From Ornithinibacillus gellani (GTDB lineage: Bacteria > Bacillota > Bacilli > Bacillales > Amphibacillaceae): 60,466 bases of DNA. The stretch is taken from assembly GCF_003730295.1 (NCBI RefSeq), contig NZ_QTSZ01000015.1, positions 1-60,466 of the forward strand, written 5' to 3'. How positions within the stretch are numbered: position 1 is the first letter of the stretch; every line of letters starts with the position of its first letter. Positions 42,942-52,969 of the stretch are shown in pieces. A program made the translations under genes and the position numbers. The notes beneath the pieces were generated by a model that saw nothing but the letters and a program-made list of their open reading frames with translations, was not told the DNA's origin and made no database searches.

Positions 42942-44375
42942 TTAGAAACGAAAATAAATAAATGGATTATACGTTGAATTCACAAGTAATATCATAGAAA
43001 AAACCATAAGCAGCATATAAACGACTGGCATTACCAATGATAGAATTGGAACGATACGTTGTTCATATTGGTTCATTGTTTTCAGCTTTTGGGTGATCCA
43101 CGGCATGATTGGCAGCGATGCAATGAACCCGATGATGAACAGCAGACCGTAGTCATTTAAATAAATAAATGCTGTACCATCGATTAGGCTATTTCCTGAG
43201 AAGCCAAACATGACACGAAGCAGGCTAAATGCATATCCGAAATCATCAGCACGGAAAAACACCCAACCAATCATCACGACAAGAAATGCATACAAATGTC
43301 CGACTGGTTTGCCTAATTTTTCGATCCATTTTCCAAGGCCGATGCGCTCCAATACGATAAACACGCCAAAGTAAAAGCCCCAAACGACAAATGTCCAGCT
43401 GGCACCATGCCAAAAACCGGTGATTGTCCACACAATAAGCAAATTCAGCAAAGTACGGTAATAGCCCTTTCGGTTCCCGCCCAATGGAATATAGACATAA
43501 TCCTTAAACCAGGTTGCCAGTGAGATATGCCATCTTCGCCAAAATTCAGCGACAGAACGAGCAATATATGGATAATGAAAGTTTTCAAGAAAATCAAAAC
43601 CAAACATTTTCCCTAACCCGATAGCCATATCACTATAGCCGGAAAAGTCAAAGTAAATTTGCAAGCCATATGCAGCTACACCAATCCAAACAGATGCAAC
43701 CGATAATTCAGCAGCTGGTGTCGTATAGACGGCATCAGCTACTTCAGCAAAAGCATTCGCTAAAATTACTTTCTTCGCTAAACCGATGACAAAGCGTTTA
43801 ATACCTTCTGCAAATTTATCTAAATGAACGGTACGCTTTTTAATTTGTTCTGCAATGGTGTTATAGCGGACAATAGGTCCCGCTACCAGCTGTGGGAAAA
43901 GAGATATGTATAATGCAAGCGAAATAATATTGCGCTGTACTTCTGTATCTTTTCGGTACACATCAATAATATAACTCATTGCTTGGAAGGTAAAAAATGA
44001 AATTCCAATCGGAAGAGGGATAGGTTCCATCTCAATGGATAGACCAAATAACTGATTCAGGTTATCCACGACAAAACCTGCATACTTGAAATATCCGAGA
44101 ATAAGTAAGTTACCTATTACAGCTAAGGATAAATACATTTTCCTTAACGGCAGTCGATCCCGGGCATGATTGATTAACAGCCCAAATGTAAAATTCATCG
44201 CAATGGAAAAAAGCATGAGAAAAACGTAGGTCGGTTCTCCCCATGCATAAAATATTAAACTAGCAATTAATAGAATTGTGTTTTTCATCCATTTTCCAAA
44301 CAGGAAATAACAGAGCAGTACAATGGGTAAAAACACGAATAAAAATACAAGGTTACTAAAAACCACCTGCGTCAC
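42942..44375 (-). CDS. MBOAT-family O-acyltransferase (AlgI-like)
   Basis: 477 residues, about eleven membrane segments. Family motifs: VFSNLVFLFVFLPIVLL at the start, YFKYAGFVVDN, FFTFQAMSYIIDVYRKD, FDFSGYSDMAIGLGKMFG, FWRRWHISLATWFKDYVYIP and the invariant His in TGFWHGASWTF. Proteins of this type (AlgI, PatA, DltB) pass acyl groups through the membrane for O-acylation of exported glycans. The AlgJ-like partner follows after six bases. No acyl-carrier protein or ligase gene is nearby, so acetyl transfer is more likely than D-alanylation. Confidence 0.9.
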   Translation of the reverse strand: MTQVVFSNLVFLFVFLPIVLLCYFLFGKWMKNTILLIASLIFYAWGEPTYVFLMLFSIAMNFTFGLLINHARDRLPLRKMYLSLAVIGNLLILGYFKYAGFVVDNLNQLFGLSIEMEPIPLPIGISFFTFQAMSYIIDVYRKDTEVQRNIISLALYISLFPQLVAGPIVRYNTIAEQIKKRTVHLDKFAEGIKRFVIGLAKKVILANAFAEVADAVYTTPAAELSVASVWIGVAAYGLQIYFDFSGYSDMAIGLGKMFGFDFLENFHYPYIARSVAEFWRRWHISLATWFKDYVYIPLGGNRKGYYRTLLNLLIVWTITGFWHGASWTFVVWGFYFGVFIVLERIGLGKWIEKLGKPVGHLYAFLVVMIGWVFFRADDFGYAFSLLRVMFGFSGNSLIDGTAFIYLNDYGLLFIIGFIASLPIMPWITQKLKTMNQYEQRIVPILSLVMPVVYMLLMVFSMILLVNSTYNPFIYFRF

Positions 44376-44419
44376 CTACATGTGTTGAGATTTTTCCAAT
44401 GGGGATTGCTGATTATTTA

Positions 44420-46201
44420 TTAGACATGTACCTCTAGTCGTTCCCCATTCTCATAGTCTATCGTAAGCTTTTGTTGCTTTCGTTCAAATGACATCGTTTC
44501 GATGCTTGGCCCTGCGTCACCAAGTAAAAGTGCGGTAACAAATGCATCATTTTCTGTTGTTTTTTCAAATACGATTTGATTGGTGTCTGTCAGCTCCCCG
44601 AATCTTTCGGAAATAACAGCCCGTGGTATGTCACGATTTGCCTTCACACGTTTTCCTTTATCCATCGGTGTAAATTGTCGAATATCCATTTTTCCAGCCT
44701 TCGTTTGCCCTATTGCACCTTCTGCTTGAACCGTTTTAGGCTGAACTGCTGGTCCAAGATTAAAAATTTGTTGAATGACAGCGGGATTGTCACTAACTAC
44801 CTGATCGATAAAAATAACGATATCTGGTTTGATAAATAAAACAGCCCGTGAAAGCTTAACGCCTGTAAATGCATGGTTGATTCCCTTCACTAAATCATAT
44901 ACAGGTGTTGAAATAAATCCTGTTGTTTTAATTTTATCCGCATGAGCAAGCGGCTGATGAACTGGATATCTCTTACCTTTCACAGTCAAAGTCGAATGTG
45001 CTGCCGGAGAGACTAAATATTTTCGAATGTCACTATTTCGATCATAATTATATCTACCGGAGTCAGAAAGAATATCTTCTCCTCGCCAGTACAGTGAAAC
45101 GGATAAATCATCCTGATGTTTATGCGTTTTGCGCTCGTAGCCACAAATGAATGAGAGCCACGTCGCTTTTTCCGGTGTTAATGCCTGGTGCTGAAAAATA
45201 GTCACACCAGCTTGCGGGTCATGAAAAGAACCATCCTTTTTCACCAGTTTTGTGAGTGTACCAAATTGGGAATCCCCGATGATTGGTAGTGTTTTATTGG
45301 GTTTATATATATAGCTAATGTACGTTTTTGCTTTTGTTAATTTTTCTTTCATATCCTGGCCTAAGGTCAATTCCTCGTGTTCTAAGAAGTTCTCAACCTT
45401 CAAATAAATGTTTCGCGTCATCGTATGATAGGCAGGTGAATTTTCTAAATGCACGCCTTGATAGCTAAAGTCACGATAAAATGCATTTTTTATCCGCAGC
45501 TTTGCTTTTTCAAACCATTCCGATGCCATTGGATCATCCTTTAGAAAAACAGACAAAACAATCAGCGAACGATCAACCATGATTCCGTGGTTGTTCTCTA
45601 CATAATGTTTATCATCGGCTAAAAAGCGGCCATGCTTTAGTAGTAGATCGAATATAATCGAATCATCCAACGAGATAACATCTTTTGCAGATAAATAGAA
45701 GTACAGGATGTTCAACGTCCGATTCGCTACCGAATGGTCAATCCATTTATACAGATTTTCTTCTTCATCTGTATAAACAAAATACGTCCAATCTAATAAA
45801 ATTTGGTGGGCCTTGTACAGATATTTTAATTCATTTGTTTCGTGATAAGCATCTGTAAGTGTACTGATGACATTCAAGCAATGCAAATATAATTGATAGG
45901 TATTACTGGAATTGGGATGCTGAAAGCGCCAGTTGATTTCCGCTTCAAAAGAAACAATCTCCAAATTATTCATAATGAAAAAATCATTTTTCAAAATACC
46001 CTCTGCATTTTCCAAAGTCTTGCCATTAAAGGAAGTCGTTCTAATTAATCGATCGATTGCGATTGGATTGGAAACTTCCTCCAGTGACCCTTTACTTTTT
46101 TCAATCAAAGGTTTTAATTGTTTTTGCAGCTGCTTAATTTCTTTTCGAAAACTCGAAGCCTGCTTATATTGACTCATTTTTTTCATCAATTGTTTCACCA
46201 T
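44420..46201 (-). CDS. Heparinase II/III-family polysaccharide lyase
   Basis: 593 residues from ATG 46201, which follows AAGGAGCGATTG; an in-frame ATG at 46231 has no such site. An alpha/alpha-toroid N-terminal half (about 90-300, with NNHGIMVDRSLIVLS) leads to a beta-sandwich half with the family pattern HKHQDDLSVSLYWRGEDIL, DSGRYNYD and SPAAHSTLTVKGK. Such lyases cut uronic-acid-containing glycans by beta-elimination. No signal peptide is seen, so cytoplasmic action is likely. In an operon with UDP-ManNAc dehydrogenase it may trim or recycle the uronate polymer, similar to AlgL in alginate loci. Heparinase-like genes also occur in capsule loci without known activity. Confidence 0.82.
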   Translation of the reverse strand: MVKQLMKKMSQYKQASSFRKEIKQLQKQLKPLIEKSKGSLEEVSNPIAIDRLIRTTSFNGKTLENAEGILKNDFFIMNNLEIVSFEAEINWRFQHPNSSNTYQLYLHCLNVISTLTDAYHETNELKYLYKAHQILLDWTYFVYTDEEENLYKWIDHSVANRTLNILYFYLSAKDVISLDDSIIFDLLLKHGRFLADDKHYVENNHGIMVDRSLIVLSVFLKDDPMASEWFEKAKLRIKNAFYRDFSYQGVHLENSPAYHTMTRNIYLKVENFLEHEELTLGQDMKEKLTKAKTYISYIYKPNKTLPIIGDSQFGTLTKLVKKDGSFHDPQAGVTIFQHQALTPEKATWLSFICGYERKTHKHQDDLSVSLYWRGEDILSDSGRYNYDRNSDIRKYLVSPAAHSTLTVKGKRYPVHQPLAHADKIKTTGFISTPVYDLVKGINHAFTGVKLSRAVLFIKPDIVIFIDQVVSDNPAVIQQIFNLGPAVQPKTVQAEGAIGQTKAGKMDIRQFTPMDKGKRVKANRDIPRAVISERFGELTDTNQIVFEKTTENDAFVTALLLGDAGPSIETMSFERKQQKLTIDYENGERLEVHV

Positions 46202-46294
46202 CAATCGCTCCTTTTTGTCGGTCCAGCACATGCCAATTGCCGGAAGGCTCCGAGCTTATCCATAGCTGCTGCTTTTGATCGAATCAACAATAAA

Positions 46295-48955
46295 TTATAT
46301 GGTAACTTTTTCAAGCTGTTTCATTCGATCCTTTATCTCTGCATCAATTTTATTCGGTCTTGCCGATTGATACATCTGATAAATTTCCACTAAAATTGCT
46401 TCAGCAGCTGTAGCATCAGCAGGTTCTACTGCATCTAATTTCTTGAAGTACCAATTTTTGAAGTAGTAATTAAATCGCTTGTCCATATAGACGTCCAGCA
46501 ATTGATTCTCCTCCAAAAATTGAATTCTTGCTTTTTCCATTACCAAATACTTTTGGAATGTTTTTTCCGTAATGTGATTCACGGTGGAACCCTGTACCCC
46601 TGCATAATAAATATGGATGATATCGGAAATCACCTTGAACCGATGCGCATGAATAAGCAGCTCATGGAAATACAAGGTATCTTGACCGACAGCACCTTGT
46701 ACCATGCGCAGGTCATGATTTAGGATAACATCTTTTTTGACCATTAATGCTTGAATACTTTGTGCTTTAAAGTGCGTGGCATCCAAAAATGCCTTTGTAT
46801 CGATATGATCAAATTCCGTTGTTGCCATATAATAATTAACATCTTTATAATAATTGAATTCATGTTCCGCTGTATCCAGCTTTAACATATTGCCAACGAC
46901 CATATCATGTGAACCTGCTTCAAGCTCCTGATATAATTTAGCAAACCCATCATTCACTGCTTCATTATCCGGATCAAGAAAGGTGATATAATCTGTTGTT
47001 GCCATTTCAATTCCTTTATTTCTTGGTCTGGAGGCACTGCCGCTGCCACCATCATCATAGAAATAGGTGTGAATATTATCGTATTGTCGCTTTAAGCGAT
47101 CGATGATCAATCGCGTTTCATGATCTGTAGATCCATCATCCACGATGATAATCTCCATATCATCAAACATACTGGAACGTCTTAGACTCAGGAAACACTT
47201 CCCATATAAATGCAGCCCATTATTATACGTTGGAATAATAACCGTAAACTTCTTATCTGGTGACGTGTGGTACACCGAAGCTTCTCCAATGTTATATTCC
47301 AAGCTGTCCGCACTATAGCCATTTTCCATCGCAATGTCCAGTTCGTCCACTAATAGCTGATCTAGTGCATAGGCATCCAAGGAGAATACGGTTCTATATT
47401 TATTATCCATATGAGAAATATAGTTATTTTCAATGCCTGGATGTTTTTCACTTCCATTCCAATAACTATCTTTTGTAACATAATCAGCCGCTGTATACTT
47501 AAACGCTTGTATCATGTCTTCTAAATAATACTCCCCGTACGTACTCGCTTCATCAAAAAACGCGACATAATCAAACGTTTGATCTATTCGTATTGCTTCA
47601 TCTACCGTCAGCAATGTCTTTTCCTGAAAGGATTGACGATCAAACATCTGTTTTATTGCTGCTGTTTTTTCTGCAACGATAACTGCTACAGTGCGCTTCG
47701 GTATGGTAACACCGGTCCAGCCAATTTGTTCCAGCATATACGTAATCCGGTGATATGTTGTGTGTTGACGAAGTACTTGTCTTACTCCAAACATCCGTAA
47801 ACGATATAATTCCTCTTCCGAATATTGCTGTAGAATAGCTTGAATTTCCGACTTATCTGTTGCAAGGAAAATATTAGGAAATAAGTTATTAATTCCGAGG
47901 CTGTAATTGGAAATGAGCAAGCTTCCCATCGCCTGAATTTCGTATACCCGATTAGCAAACATCGTCTGACTGTATTTAACAGAATTCAGATTTATAATCC
48001 ATTCATATAGCTTCAAAAGCGATTGAAGACTTTCATGATCAATGCTTGGTGAAATATAAGATAAATATTCAGAAGGGTAAAAATGCCGATCCAGGTTTAA
48101 ATGGAAATTGCGGTCAATTATTTTTAACGGTTTCCCAGCATCCAGCACACCATCAAACAGCATACGCGAATCTTTTTGACGATGTGGATATTTTTTATAC
48201 CAGGAACCTGCAAACATCGCACCCGCTAACTCGCTTTTGGGTTGTACACCTATTGGATTATTGTAGTTTGGATTCACTCCAAATTCCAAAACAAATACGT
48301 TATCATGACCACAATCCCGTTGATAATCCGGGACCTTTTCAGCGGCAGTCGTAAATACATAATCACATTTTTTCGCTAAATCAACGAAAAAGTCATAATT
48401 GGTTGGGTCTTCCTTGGAATAGAATACAATCTTAACCCCATCATTGCGGAAAAAATCAATGGTTTTTGAAATAGATCTACGGATTTTACCAATATTCGGA
48501 TTTCCCAGCCCTTTCCAATCTCCGTGGAGCCCTTTCCAGGCACTTGCTACAATCAATACATCGAGCTTGCCAGCCAAATGAGTATAATTATCCCGCTCTA
48601 CATAATGGAAATTCGCAACATCCTTAAAGGAATTGTATAAGAATTCATCTGCAATAATCCCGATATTGGCATCAATTTTTTGGAAGTAACTGGAGCCATT
48701 ACTAACTGGTACTTGATCGAGCAGTGGACGTACGTTTTCCAGAAAGCTTTGGTCAGCCATTTCATCCCGCAGCTTTAAGTATTGGGAAACATTACCGTTG
48801 AGTGTGTTATCACTATAACGCAATTGGTTCATATTAATGTCCACTTGGATTTGATGGTCATTTAATATTTTTACCTCTTTGCCAATTTCTCCAACGAGTT
48901 GGTTTTTCCGTTGCTGTATACGTGCCAACAATTGGTTTAGTTGATTCAAACTCAT
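46295..48955 (-). CDS. Bimodular glycosyltransferase (CgeB-like GT + GT2)
   Basis: 886 residues. After a helical N-terminus (1-110), residues about 125-430 resemble CgeB/DUF3880 GT-B proteins (VLIVASAWKGLHGDW; FVLEFGVNPNYNNP; YEIQAMGSLLISNYS). Residues about 568-800 are a GT-A family 2 glycosyltransferase (FTVIIPTYNNG, IIIVDDGSTD, ITFLDPDNE as the DxD). The two active-site types in one chain suggest transfer of two sugars, perhaps as a repeat-unit synthase. The ATG overlaps the stop codon of the methyltransferase gene (TAATG), so the two are translationally coupled. Acceptors and donors are not readable. Confidence 0.82.
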   Translation of the reverse strand: MSLNQLNQLLARIQQRKNQLVGEIGKEVKILNDHQIQVDINMNQLRYSDNTLNGNVSQYLKLRDEMADQSFLENVRPLLDQVPVSNGSSYFQKIDANIGIIADEFLYNSFKDVANFHYVERDNYTHLAGKLDVLIVASAWKGLHGDWKGLGNPNIGKIRRSISKTIDFFRNDGVKIVFYSKEDPTNYDFFVDLAKKCDYVFTTAAEKVPDYQRDCGHDNVFVLEFGVNPNYNNPIGVQPKSELAGAMFAGSWYKKYPHRQKDSRMLFDGVLDAGKPLKIIDRNFHLNLDRHFYPSEYLSYISPSIDHESLQSLLKLYEWIINLNSVKYSQTMFANRVYEIQAMGSLLISNYSLGINNLFPNIFLATDKSEIQAILQQYSEEELYRLRMFGVRQVLRQHTTYHRITYMLEQIGWTGVTIPKRTVAVIVAEKTAAIKQMFDRQSFQEKTLLTVDEAIRIDQTFDYVAFFDEASTYGEYYLEDMIQAFKYTAADYVTKDSYWNGSEKHPGIENNYISHMDNKYRTVFSLDAYALDQLLVDELDIAMENGYSADSLEYNIGEASVYHTSPDKKFTVIIPTYNNGLHLYGKCFLSLRRSSMFDDMEIIIVDDGSTDHETRLIIDRLKRQYDNIHTYFYDDGGSGSASRPRNKGIEMATTDYITFLDPDNEAVNDGFAKLYQELEAGSHDMVVGNMLKLDTAEHEFNYYKDVNYYMATTEFDHIDTKAFLDATHFKAQSIQALMVKKDVILNHDLRMVQGAVGQDTLYFHELLIHAHRFKVISDIIHIYYAGVQGSTVNHITEKTFQKYLVMEKARIQFLEENQLLDVYMDKRFNYYFKNWYFKKLDAVEPADATAAEAILVEIYQMYQSARPNKIDAEIKDRMKQLEKVTI

Positions 48956-49908
48956 TATTTATTTCCCCTTTTTCTTCTGCGTAGCTGCCAGTACTTCGTC
49001 GTCAGCTTACCGAGCTTTGAGTTTTTAAGGTTGTGATACCTTGTTAATAATCCCTCATACTCCCGATGTAATGCACGATATTTCTTAATGGTTGCCTCAT
49101 GTTCACTGTATGTATCATACAATTCCTTTTGAAGAAGCACCTTTTCTTTCTTCTCTCGCAAATAATCTTGTTTCACATGATCATTTGCGGACTGCATGCT
49201 GTTATTTGCAATCAGTTTTTGTTCCAGTTGAGCTGTAATTTCCTGCTGGATTTCCAAGCGATGTAATAAATCTTTATTAACTTGTGCATACCGCGCTTCC
49301 TTATCCATAAAAGCAAGTTCTAATTTCTGCTGCAGATCTGCACTCCATTCCATTCGTTGGTCAAGGCCTCGTTCATAAATAACCCCAATCCAGCCATGAA
49401 AGAATTCAAGCTGTGACATGGCAACTTCATCCGTTTGCAGGTCTAACAGCTCCTGCAGGAAAAAGGTCCGTTTGGCAGCTGTTTTTCCAAATGGAATGGC
49501 AATAACGATTTTTCCTGTTTCAGAAACTAGCGATGCAGCCTTCGTGAAAAAGGTATCTATATCAGCAACGTGTTCTAATACATGTTGCAGCATAACCGTA
49601 TCATAGGTGGAATTGAATTCCTTTAAAAAGAAATTGGCTTGTTCAAATGTGACAAATTGCTGGATTTCTTTTTCTTCCGATTTCAGGTGTTGATTTGCAG
49701 CTTTGATCTGGTCTGTGTCTGCATCAATACCTAGAACGAATTTCCCTTCTCGACCGAGGTAAATGGACTTTAGGCCATTTCCACAACCAATATCCAGCAC
49801 GTGATTTCCTGAAATTTGTTGAACCATCCAATTTGCTTGTTCCAGTTTTTCTTCATCTGTCAGCACCTGCTGATGATACATTGGCTTGGCGCCTTTCCCC
49901 ATTTCCAT
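48955..49908 (-). CDS. SAM-dependent methyltransferase with C-terminal coiled coil
   Basis: 317 residues. Class I methyltransferase fold in the first 190: motif I VLDIGCGNGLKSIYLG, then VLGIDADTDQIKAAN and VMLQHVLEHVADIDTFF. Residues about 200-300 form a charged heptad-rich coiled coil. Such methyltransferase-coiled-coil proteins in O-antigen clusters (WbdD type) cap the growing chain and set its length; that function is suggested here but no kinase domain is present. It lies between the ABC exporter and the bimodular glycosyltransferase, which fits chain capping before export. Confidence 0.82.
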   Translation of the reverse strand: MEMGKGAKPMYHQQVLTDEEKLEQANWMVQQISGNHVLDIGCGNGLKSIYLGREGKFVLGIDADTDQIKAANQHLKSEEKEIQQFVTFEQANFFLKEFNSTYDTVMLQHVLEHVADIDTFFTKAASLVSETGKIVIAIPFGKTAAKRTFFLQELLDLQTDEVAMSQLEFFHGWIGVIYERGLDQRMEWSADLQQKLELAFMDKEARYAQVNKDLLHRLEIQQEITAQLEQKLIANNSMQSANDHVKQDYLREKKEKVLLQKELYDTYSEHEATIKKYRALHREYEGLLTRYHNLKNSKLGKLTTKYWQLRRRKRGNK

Positions 49909-49921
49909 TTCCTCACATCCT

Positions 49922-50830
49922 TCAATATCCTAAAACAATTAAAGCTCCGAGCACGAGCAATGGAATAAACATTGCTAGATGACCGAATGCTGTCCATTTA
50001 TTTTTTTTATCTGCTTGCTTTCGTTTTGTTTTTTCCTGCACTGTATACTGTTTGCGCAGCATATTTTGTTTATATTTCTTTTTCTCTTCTTCCGATAATT
50101 GATCAAACCACTCGGTAAACTCCACATAATTTCCAAGTACCCGTTTTTTTGCACCAAAATTTTTTAATCTGCCATAATGCACCCACAACACACGATCACA
50201 AAAGGTTTTCATCTGCTTTGCGGAATGGCTGATGAAAAAGATTGTTTTACCCTGCTGTTTAAACTCTTCCATTTTTAAGAGACATTTATTAGCAAATGTG
50301 GAATCGCCGACAGATAATGCTTCATCAATGATGAGTATATCTGGATCGGTATGAACAGCAATTGCAAAGCCGAGGCGTGAACGCATACCACTGGAATAGT
50401 TTTTTACCGGTTGGTTAATATGTTCACCAATGTCTGCAAAATCAATGATAGACGGCTTGACAGCTTCAATTTCCTCCACTGTTAAGCCGTGCATCATACA
50501 TTTGAGATCAATATTTTCATATCCATTTAAATTATTGTTCAATCCTGCCGATATAGCAATAAGGGAAGTAACACCGTTGATTGTTACTTCACCAGAGCTG
50601 GGTTGAATGACTTGCGCTAATATATTTGAAATGGTTGATTTCCCGGAGCCATTTAAACCGACGATTCCAATTGTTTCACCGTCATTCACTTCAAAGGAAA
50701 TATCACGCAGTGCCCAAAATTGCTTCGTGCTTTTTTTAGACCGAATAGACAACAAATCAAGGAGCTTGTCAGACTGTTTTGCGTACATATCATAAACTTT
50801 GGATACATTTTTAAACTCAACTTTTGCCAT
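49922..50830 (-). CDS. Polysaccharide ABC exporter, ATPase subunit, with C-terminal membrane anchor
   Basis: 302 residues. Walker [10 protein letters not shown], signature [11 protein letters not shown], Walker [14 protein letters not shown]-loop FISHSA. A basic segment and one C-terminal hydrophobic helix ([19 protein letters not shown]) extend it beyond the tagH product at 2550-3362, much as B. subtilis TagH has a membrane-crossing tail. The permease gene ends ten bases upstream. GGAGG precedes the ATG. With the operon's glycosyltransferases, it should export the acidic polysaccharide rather than plain teichoic acid; that is inference. Confidence 0.88.
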   Translation of the reverse strand: MAKVEFKNVSKVYDMYAKQSDKLLDLLSIRSKKSTKQFWALRDISFEVNDGETIGIVGLNGSGKSTISNILAQVIQPSSGEVTINGVTSLIAISAGLNNNLNGYENIDLKCMMHGLTVEEIEAVKPSIIDFADIGEHINQPVKNYSSGMRSRLGFAIAVHTDPDILIIDEALSVGDSTFANKCLLKMEEFKQQGKTIFFISHSAKQMKTFCDRVLWVHYGRLKNFGAKKRVLGNYVEFTEWFDQLSEEEKKKYKQNMLRKQYTVQEKTKRKQADKKNKWTAFGHLAMFIPLLVLGALIVLGY

Positions 50831-50840
50831 GACAATCCTC

Positions 50841-51656
50841 CTATAAATAGTCTACGAAATCTTTTCGGAATCTAAAGTGCATGCGGGAGCCGAAATATAG
50901 CATGATAAATGTAAGTGTCCAAAAGTATAACAAATAAATCGGGTCTTCAAAGAACCAGTCGCCACCAAGAAAGGAGCTGCGAATCCCTTCGATGATGTAA
51001 TAGAACGGATTTAGCTTCAGAATGTTACCAAGCCAATCTGGCACACGGTCGCCCATTGGATCCCACAGAATCGGTGATAAATATAAAATCATTCGCATCA
51101 TGGACTGGAGTAAATTTTGATAATCTCGAATCAATGTGGCAATCGTTGAACTCCAGATGGTAAAGGCAAATAAAAACATATACATAGACAATAAATAATA
51201 TGGTAGCTGCAGCAATTGAACGCTTGGGAAGATACCATATAGCAAGGTAATAATAAATAATACAACCAGTAAGGCGAGAAACTGAAAGCTGTTCCCGACA
51301 ATCCGTATCGTTGGCAATAAGCTGACCGGAAAATTCATTTTCGATACGAGATTTACTTTTTGATAAATACTATTAGACCCTTGCACCATGGTTGGACTGA
51401 TGAAGAACCAAGGAATAAGCCCCATCAACAACCAAAGTAAGAACGGGATGTCTCCGTCAATTGGTCTACCACCACGTAAACCAATTCCGAATACGACAAA
51501 ATATATTCCAACTTGGATAATCGGATTAATAAATTGCCAAATAGATCCCAAATAATGTATTTGGTACATGCCTTTTACTTCAAACTTTGCCATACGGAAA
51601 ATCAAGTTGTGGTGTTCCCATTGTTCCTTGAATAGTTCCTTCATGTCTTTAAGCAT
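50841..51656 (-). CDS. Polysaccharide ABC exporter, permease subunit (TagG-like)
   Basis: 271 residues, ABC-2 permease with six membrane segments. Patterns: [53 protein letters not shown]. It is a paralogue of the tagG product at 3371-4192, with the same length and motif order but clearly diverged. The ATPase gene follows ten bases downstream. The ribosome site is poorly placed for ATG 51656 (AGAAGGATG about 12 bases before), so the true start could differ by a few codons. Confidence 0.88.
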   Translation of the reverse strand: MLKDMKELFKEQWEHHNLIFRMAKFEVKGMYQIHYLGSIWQFINPIIQVGIYFVVFGIGLRGGRPIDGDIPFLLWLLMGLIPWFFISPTMVQGSNSIYQKVNLVSKMNFPVSLLPTIRIVGNSFQFLALLVVLFIITLLYGIFPSVQLLQLPYYLLSMYMFLFAFTIWSSTIATLIRDYQNLLQSMMRMILYLSPILWDPMGDRVPDWLGNILKLNPFYYIIEGIRSSFLGGDWFFEDPIYLLYFWTLTFIMLYFGSRMHFRFRKDFVDYL

Positions 51657-51682
51657 TCTTCATTTGCATCCTTCTCCATCAT

Positions 51683-52939
51683 TTACAGAAAGGCATATAG
51701 GTTGCCGTAATTGATATAAGTTAATGTTTCATTGTATTCTTCCACGATATTCTTCGTATCGAATACTTGAGCGGTTCGCATTTTTTCAAAGGAAGCCCCT
51801 TTTAAATATTTGAATTGGCTATGGTCACTTAATACCAATACCAAGTCAGCATTTTCCAATGCAGCGTCCAGGTTTTTCTCTACAAAGCTCAGGTTCACAT
51901 GGGGATCATACGCGACCACATCAAGTGCATCATCTGTGCGCAATTTTTCGTAGATTTCCATCGCTGGACTCTCACGAATATCGTCCACATCCCCTTTATA
52001 GGTTAAGCCAAAGACAGTCACCTTTTTGCCGTTATGTTTCGCCAACAGCTTTTTCGTGGATTCCACAACATAATCCGGCATCGCATTATTCGTTTCCCGA
52101 GCCAATTGGATTATTGGTGAGTTTTCTGGTGACTTCGCAATAATGAAGTACGGGTCTACTGCCAAGCAATGACCGCCAACACCAGGTCCGGGCGTATGCA
52201 GGTTCACGCGTGGATGTTTATTCGCCATCCGAATAACCTCTAACACATTAATGCTGAGATCATTACAAACCTTAGTCAGTTCATTTGCTAAAGCAATATT
52301 CACATCACGGAAGGTATTTTCCATTAGCTTCGACATTTCTGCTGTACGGGCATCCGTCTTGATGATTTCACCTTTAACAAACGTTTCATAGACTTCGGCG
52401 CCCTTTTCCGTACATTGCGGAGTAACGCCGCCAACGATTCGGTTGTTCTCTACAAGTTCTTGCATGATTTTACCTGGTAATACACGCTCTGGGCAGTGGA
52501 CCAGATAAATATCCTCGCCAATAATGAAACCTGCTTCCTCTAACTGTGGCTTCACATGATCATCCATGGTACGTGGTGCAATTGTTGATTCAATGATGAC
52601 CACATTGCCTTTTTCTAAATACGGAATAATGCTATCCGTTGCTTGTTTCACATACGTTAAATCACAGGAGAGGTATTCATCCTGTTTATTCGGAGTTGGT
52701 ACAGATAAAATGAATACATCTGCTTTTTCCGGTTTGCTGGCAGCGCGGAATTTCTCAACGTATAAAACGGATTCCAATGCATCCTGCAGTCCCGGCTCCT
52801 CAATATGAATCGTTCCATGATTTAATTTATCGATTACTTCCTGATTGACGTCGACTCCTACAACATCGACATCATGGCTGGCAAACATAATCGATGTTGG
52901 AAGTCCAATATAGCCTAGTCCTATCGTACAAAGTTTCAA
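51683..52939 (-). CDS. wecC: UDP-N-acetyl-D-mannosamine dehydrogenase (WecC-type)
   Basis: 418 residues of the UDP-sugar dehydrogenase family: N-terminal Rossmann motif GLGYIGLP, central LMENTFRDVNIALANEL, catalytic C258 in GPGVGGHCLAVDP, and the C-terminal FGLTYKGDVDDIRESPAMEI domain. The GVGGHCLAVDP and LMENTFRDVNIA forms favour the WecC/MnaB group over UDP-glucose dehydrogenase. It would oxidise UDP-ManNAc to UDP-ManNAcA with NAD, giving an acidic sugar as found in teichuronic-type polymers. No UDP-GlcNAc 2-epimerase is encoded in the window, so UDP-ManNAc must come from elsewhere. Confidence 0.86.
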   Translation of the reverse strand: MKLCTIGLGYIGLPTSIMFASHDVDVVGVDVNQEVIDKLNHGTIHIEEPGLQDALESVLYVEKFRAASKPEKADVFILSVPTPNKQDEYLSCDLTYVKQATDSIIPYLEKGNVVIIESTIAPRTMDDHVKPQLEEAGFIIGEDIYLVHCPERVLPGKIMQELVENNRIVGGVTPQCTEKGAEVYETFVKGEIIKTDARTAEMSKLMENTFRDVNIALANELTKVCNDLSINVLEVIRMANKHPRVNLHTPGPGVGGHCLAVDPYFIIAKSPENSPIIQLARETNNAMPDYVVESTKKLLAKHNGKKVTVFGLTYKGDVDDIRESPAMEIYEKLRTDDALDVVAYDPHVNLSFVEKNLDAALENADLVLVLSDHSQFKYLKGASFEKMRTAQVFDTKNIVEEYNETLTYINYGNLYAFL

Positions 52940-52969
52940 AGCTAAACCTTCTTTCCTCTGGTTTTGATG

